The notes beneath the pieces are model-generated. The model did no database searches. It was not told the DNA's origin and saw only the letters and a program-made list of their open reading frames with translations. A program made the translations under genes and the position numbers. A stretch of 64,000 nucleotides of DNA, from assembly GCF_003268775.1 (NCBI RefSeq), contig NZ_QLSU01000027.1:62001-126000 (forward strand), in the 5' to 3' direction. Positions 60,383 through 64,000 of this stretch are shown in pieces; position 1 is the stretch's first letter; each line of letters opens with the position of its first letter. Origin of the DNA: Paraburkholderia unamae. Its GTDB lineage: Bacteria > Pseudomonadota > Gammaproteobacteria > Burkholderiales > Burkholderiaceae.

Positions 60383-61921
60383 ATGAAGAGAATGAACAAT
60401 CTGTCCGCTGGGATGATACTTTTTATTTCGTGGATTCTGTTTTTCGGATTCAGTTGGCACGAAATCGGTGCGCGTTATTCGCCAGACTCGTACGCGTTGC
60501 TCATGCTGGGACAGAACCTCATTCACGGGAAGGGCTTTGCATCGATTGCGATTCGCGATCTCTACGCGACACCGACGGTCTATCTGCCTTCCACGGGTTT
60601 TCCCCCTTTGTTCGCGCTGCTCGGGGCCGGCGCCGATCTCGTCCTGAAAGCGGGCGTTAGTTCGGCGCTCTACCTCAATTTCGTGGTGCTGCTCGGCCTG
60701 CTCTACGCGTGGTACGTCAAGGCGTCGAAGCTCTCCGACTATTCTTTTGTCTTGTTCGGCGTCTTTGTCGTGTTCTTGCTAACCAACGAGGGGATCTACG
60801 ATGAAATTCTTGCCGGGCGCACTATCGCACTTAGTTTGCTGCTGTTCGTCTGGATCTTCGTTTTACTCGACGGCCGGCCGCTGACGGCAGGACGGGCTTG
60901 TGGCATTGGTGTGCTGACTGGCCTCATGATTCTGAATCGCTTCGATAGCATGATCTTCGGCCTGTTGTTGCCGCTCGTGGTTGGCGCTACGACGAAGAGC
61001 CGGCTGCGGAACGTAGCGTTGGTGTATCTTTGCCTCCTTGCTGTGCTGTTGCCGTGGATTGTCCGGAACATCGAGGTCTTTCACAAACCGTGGGTGGCAG
61101 ACAATTCGCTAACCGTTTTTTCGACGTTCCCCCGAAGCGCCCAAATCAGCTATTTCAAAGACGGTGTACCGCTTTTTCAGGCAGACCCTTCCCTGTGGTT
61201 GAGTCAGCGACTCCAGTACCTTACCGAGAACCTGAAGCTCGCCTTGACTCTGCTGACGCCATACGGTGGCGCGCTACTGCTGCTCGCGACAGTATTGCTG
61301 TTTGTGTTCCGCAACCGGATCCCCAGGAAGCAAGGTGAAAGCCGGCTGTTCGTCAACGTCTCGCTGTTATGGATCTGCTGCAACGTTGCGACCGTCTCGC
61401 TTACACCTTTTCACGACGTGCGCTACTTCTCGATTTCCGTTTTGCTTCTCATGGTGAATACCGCTGTGTTCCTGCTCCATGTGGTGGTCGTACGCGCCGA
61501 CGAAGAGTCATGCAGTGCGAAGTTGCCAGCGATCAACATGTACGTGTTGATCGCTGTAGCGGCCATGTGCGCGCTTGTCCTGTTCACTCAGCGAGGACGG
61601 CTCTCCACCAAGAGCGACGAGGCGGCGTACATTCAGGCAAATGTCCAGTTTGCGCCGCATCTCGACAAAGAGGAGTTGCTAGGGTCTTCCATGGCCGAGG
61701 AACTGACCTATTTCACGGGGCGGCGTGCCATCTATATGCCGATCAATGTGGCGAGCTTCGACGCTAACTTTGCCGCTTGGGCTACGCGGTGGAATATCCA
61801 TCACATCGTTATCAGCAAGCAAAACCCTTTGTACCAGGACAATACCCACTTTTCACTCGAAGCCGAATCTGGTGACTTCGCTTTGCTAAAGCTCGACTAC
61901 AGCAAGTTCGGCGGTTCCTAG
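60383..61921 (+). CDS. GT-C membrane glycosyltransferase (ArnT/PMT-like)
   Basis: A 512-residue membrane protein with about 10-12 hydrophobic segments and a periplasmic C-terminal soluble domain of about 110 residues. The first periplasmic loop has SPDSYALLMLGQNLIHGKGF with an aspartate in the GT-C position, then YLPSTGFPPLFALLGAG. Such enzymes use polyprenyl-phosphate sugars as donors and act at the periplasmic face, which pairs well with GtrA in the same cassette. No close family can be named by eye. ATG 60383 is used; ATG 60392 is in frame. Confidence 0.72.
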   Translation: MKRMNNLSAGMILFISWILFFGFSWHEIGARYSPDSYALLMLGQNLIHGKGFASIAIRDLYATPTVYLPSTGFPPLFALLGAGADLVLKAGVSSALYLNFVVLLGLLYAWYVKASKLSDYSFVLFGVFVVFLLTNEGIYDEILAGRTIALSLLLFVWIFVLLDGRPLTAGRACGIGVLTGLMILNRFDSMIFGLLLPLVVGATTKSRLRNVALVYLCLLAVLLPWIVRNIEVFHKPWVADNSLTVFSTFPRSAQISYFKDGVPLFQADPSLWLSQRLQYLTENLKLALTLLTPYGGALLLLATVLLFVFRNRIPRKQGESRLFVNVSLLWICCNVATVSLTPFHDVRYFSISVLLLMVNTAVFLLHVVVVRADEESCSAKLPAINMYVLIAVAAMCALVLFTQRGRLSTKSDEAAYIQANVQFAPHLDKEELLGSSMAEELTYFTGRRAIYMPINVASFDANFAAWATRWNIHHIVISKQNPLYQDNTHFSLEAESGDFALLKLDYSKFGGS

Positions 61922-62322
61922 TCACTTTGCATCTGTGCCGGTCTGCGCTGCCGATCGGGATTTACCCGGCAGCCGTCGCATCAACAATCTGCCCCATTTT
62001 CTGCGGACACTTTGCTTCGGGCCGCCGTTCGCCTTCGGCGGCTCCGGGCTACTTCCGCTCCCCATTGCGGATCGCGTGTTCACTTGACGGAAATCCCGCC
62101 TTGGTTTTCCACGGCGCGGCGTAAATTCCTTTTGCATCGAACTCACCCGTCTTTCCGTCGCGAGGAATGAACGCGTGAGGCGAGCGTCGCGCAATCGAGG
62201 CTGTGCACGCGCGATGGCAGGACAGTTTCAAAGGATACCTAAGCATGTGATGCAGAACAGGCATGCGGCGCGAGACCAGTTTTGACCAGAAGAAAACCAG
62301 AAGAAATACACGTGGAGACATT
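61922..62322. other. 401-base gap after the glycan cassette
   Basis: Two stem-loops are visible: a bulged one at 61947-61973 (GCTGCC/GGCAGC with inner GGG/CCC) and GCCGCCG-TTCGCCTT-CGGCGGC at 62021-62042. Neither has a T tract. A 90-codon minus-strand frame spans 61922-62194, but it has no ribosome site and does not look like a protein. The promoter of the SphA-family gene is expected near 62200-62310. Confidence 0.45.
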
Positions 62323-63321
62323 ATGAAGGCGAAATCCATCGCGAAGGGCTGCCTGCGCGCGATCCGTTGCGCGGCCATGCTGGCGTGCGGCACGCTGCCG
62401 TATCACGCTGCTCAGGCTTCGACTTATCAGCCTGCCGGCATCGATCTCGGCGCGACGACGTTCTACGACGCATTTGGCAGCACCGACCCGGGCTGGGCCA
62501 CGATCCAGCTTCTGCAATACGAGAACAACGACAAGTTCTATACCAACACCGGCGACCCCAACGGCCTCTTCAAGAACGGCCAGTCGCAGTCGCTCGTGTG
62601 GCTGCCGCAGATCATCTACACCTCGCCGTTCAAGCTGCTCGGCGGCGCGCTCGGCTTCACGGTGCTGCAACCGGTCGTTTATCTGAATGCGCACGACGAC
62701 GCGAACAGCTTTGTTCCGCTCACCTCGAACACGGGCGTGAATGCCGGCGACACCACGTTCGGCCCGTTCTGGCAGTTCGCGCCCGTCATCGCCGGGGGCC
62801 GCCCGGTCTTCGTGCAGCGCTTCGAATTCGACGTGATCGCGCCCACGGGCGCCTATGACCCGACGAAACTCGTCAACCAGGGCAGCAACTTCTGGTCGAT
62901 CAACCCGTACTGGTCGATGACTTTCCTGCCCACGCCGAAGACCGAAGTTTCGATGCGGCTGCATTACCTCTACAACTTCACGAACGGCAACCCCGGCGTC
63001 AACAACTCGGACGGCTTCCCCGGCCCGGTCGACTCGTTTCGCGCGGGGCAGGCGGTCTGGGTCAACTTCGCGGCCTCGTACAAGGTGCTGCCGAGCGTGG
63101 CGGTGGGTCTGAACGGCTTCTGGTTTCGCCAGTTGAGCGACGACCACGTGAACGGCCAGCCGATGGCAGGTTCGCGCACCACGAATCTTTCGCTGGGCCC
63201 GGGCGCGATGTGGACCATCAATCCGAAGAACGTCGTGTTCGCCAACATCTATCTGCCGGTCGTGGAGCGCAACACCTTTTCAGGCTTCCATATGAATCTG
63301 CGCTGGATTCACGCGTTCTGA
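62323..63321 (+). CDS. SphA-family outer-membrane transporter (phenol meta-pathway type)
   Basis: A 332-residue beta-rich outer-membrane protein with a signal peptide that ends YHAAQA. The mature start is STYQPAGIDLGATTFYDAF, and aromatic amphipathic strands follow: QRFEFDVIAPTGAYDP, FWSINPYWSMTFLPTPKTE, VWVNFAASYKVLPSVAVGLN, ending MNLRWIHAF with a C-terminal phenylalanine, typical for outer-membrane barrels. SphA-family proteins appear with aromatic degradation genes and probably carry hydrophobic substrates. ATG 62323 follows a GGAGA site. An MFS gene follows 37 bases later, giving an outer plus inner membrane uptake pair. Confidence 0.83.
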   Translation: MKAKSIAKGCLRAIRCAAMLACGTLPYHAAQASTYQPAGIDLGATTFYDAFGSTDPGWATIQLLQYENNDKFYTNTGDPNGLFKNGQSQSLVWLPQIIYTSPFKLLGGALGFTVLQPVVYLNAHDDANSFVPLTSNTGVNAGDTTFGPFWQFAPVIAGGRPVFVQRFEFDVIAPTGAYDPTKLVNQGSNFWSINPYWSMTFLPTPKTEVSMRLHYLYNFTNGNPGVNNSDGFPGPVDSFRAGQAVWVNFAASYKVLPSVAVGLNGFWFRQLSDDHVNGQPMAGSRTTNLSLGPGAMWTINPKNVVFANIYLPVVERNTFSGFHMNLRWIHAF

Positions 63322-63358
63322 GCCCAGGACCCAAAAAAGGACCCACCAGGAGACCCCC

Positions 63359-64000
63359 ATGAGCTTCACTCGTTCGTCCGCATTCCGGATCGCGGTCATC
63401 TACAGCCTCGGCGTGCTCGCCGCCATGACGGTGGGCGGGGCGATACCCGTGCTCGACGCCATCGCCGCCGAATTCCATCCGCGCGACCCTTCGCTCATCG
63501 GCCTCGTCATGTCGCTGCCGTCGGTGATGGTGGCGCTCGGCGCGCTCGTCGCCGGCTATTTCGTCGACCGCTTCGGCGACAAGCAGGTGCTCGTGGCCGG
63601 CAGCGTCGCCATGATCGTGGGCGACGCGATCGTGGTCGCCGCGCCCACCATGCAGGCGCTGCTCATCGGTCGCGGCGTGTGCGGCCTCGGCTATGTGCTG
63701 ATGGCGGTTTCGGCCATCACGCTGCTCATTCGCGTGGTGGACGAGAAGCGACGCAACATGGCGATCGCGGTCTGGTCGACCTTCGTGCCCGTGAGCATGA
63801 TCATTCCGTTCCTCACCGCGGGCCTGGTGTTCGCCACCGGCAACTGGCGCACGGCCTTCATCGGCCATGCCGCGATCACGGTGCTGGCCACGCTCGTGCT
63901 CATCGCCAGCATTCCCGCGCGCGACAAGAGCTCGCGTCAGCTTTCGCGCACGGCCGGCATTGGCGCGGTGCTGCGCTCGCCGTGGCCGTATCTGCTCGGC
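63359..64000 (+). CDS. MFS transporter, 5' part (runs off the window)
   Basis: An open frame from ATG 63359 (AGGAGA site upstream) continues to the window edge, giving at least 214 residues and six hydrophobic segments. The first is FRIAVIYSLGVLAAMTVGGA, with motif A seen as GYFVDRFGDKQVLVAGS after TM2 and RNMAIAVWSTFVPVSMIIPF in TM5. This is an MFS permease of uncertain subfamily. With the SphA-family gene 37 bases upstream it likely forms one operon for uptake of a carboxylate or aromatic compound. Confidence 0.85.
   Translation, partial: MSFTRSSAFRIAVIYSLGVLAAMTVGGAIPVLDAIAAEFHPRDPSLIGLVMSLPSVMVALGALVAGYFVDRFGDKQVLVAGSVAMIVGDAIVVAAPTMQALLIGRGVCGLGYVLMAVSAITLLIRVVDEKRRNMAIAVWSTFVPVSMIIPFLTAGLVFATGNWRTAFIGHAAITVLATLVLIASIPARDKSSRQLSRTAGIGAVLRSPWPYLLG

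Noticed and set aside
61922..62194. A 90-codon minus-strand frame after the glycan cassette as a transposase remnant
   Set aside because: No ribosome site, no recognisable transposase motif, no terminal inverted repeats; it appears random.

Overview
The window reads as chromosomal DNA of a high-GC, versatile soil or plant-associated betaproteobacterium, most likely Burkholderiaceae (Paraburkholderia, Caballeronia or Burkholderia). The reasons are the family-level resemblance of the proteins (pca genes, type-2 ferredoxin-NADP reductase, DNA polymerase II, SphA-family outer-membrane protein, H-NS-like protein of the Burkholderia type) and the very GC-rich third codon positions. No rRNA, tRNA, CRISPR array, insertion sequence or phage gene was seen. 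Gene names rest on reading the translations; no database search was run.

Layout: 1-1438 is the end of a protocatechuate operon (pcaB fragment, pcaD, pcaC). 1476-9140 holds a ferredoxin-NADP reductase, a small unknown gene, an omega-amino-acid aminotransferase divergent from a MocR regulator, DNA polymerase II and a LysE exporter. 9428-15112 is a tightly overlapped RND efflux operon (adaptor, pump, outer-membrane factor). 15162-22208 is an arginine/ornithine transport and arginine deiminase region with two paralogous antiporters, a CDF-like membrane protein, a glycine-zipper lipoprotein and an MscS channel. 22261-25882 is an IclR regulator, a carboxylate transporter and 4-hydroxyphenylpyruvate dioxygenase. 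25921-29646 is a LysR regulator divergent from a transporter and an M20 amidohydrolase. 29661-33928 contains an ArsR-type regulator, a DHA2 drug exporter broken by one in-frame TAG, a DUF302 protein and another exporter.

34067-44429 is envelope and respiratory: a small secreted protein, an AcpA-type phosphoesterase, a cytochrome c peroxidase, an OsmC/cupin pair, and a six-gene ba3-type heme-copper oxidase operon carrying three cytochrome c genes. 44870-50843 is a coherent glucarate/galactarate catabolic locus (FadR-type regulator, transporter, lactonase, glucarate dehydratase, 5-dehydro-4-deoxyglucarate dehydratase) with a clear candidate operator. 50907-56756 has an H-NS-like protein without the usual DNA-binding tail, cytochrome b561, a TMEM175-type channel, a DUF4142 protein, and a transporter/acyl-CoA ligase pair.

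57029-61921 has visibly lower GC and different codon use. It is a five-gene glycan cassette: GtrA flippase-like protein, degenerate SDR, GMC-like flavoprotein, GT9 glycosyltransferase and GT-C membrane glycosyltransferase. This is the best candidate for an undescribed system, because the gene set parallels lipid-linked sugar epimerisation plus flipping. The window ends with a SphA-family outer-membrane protein and the start of an MFS transporter.
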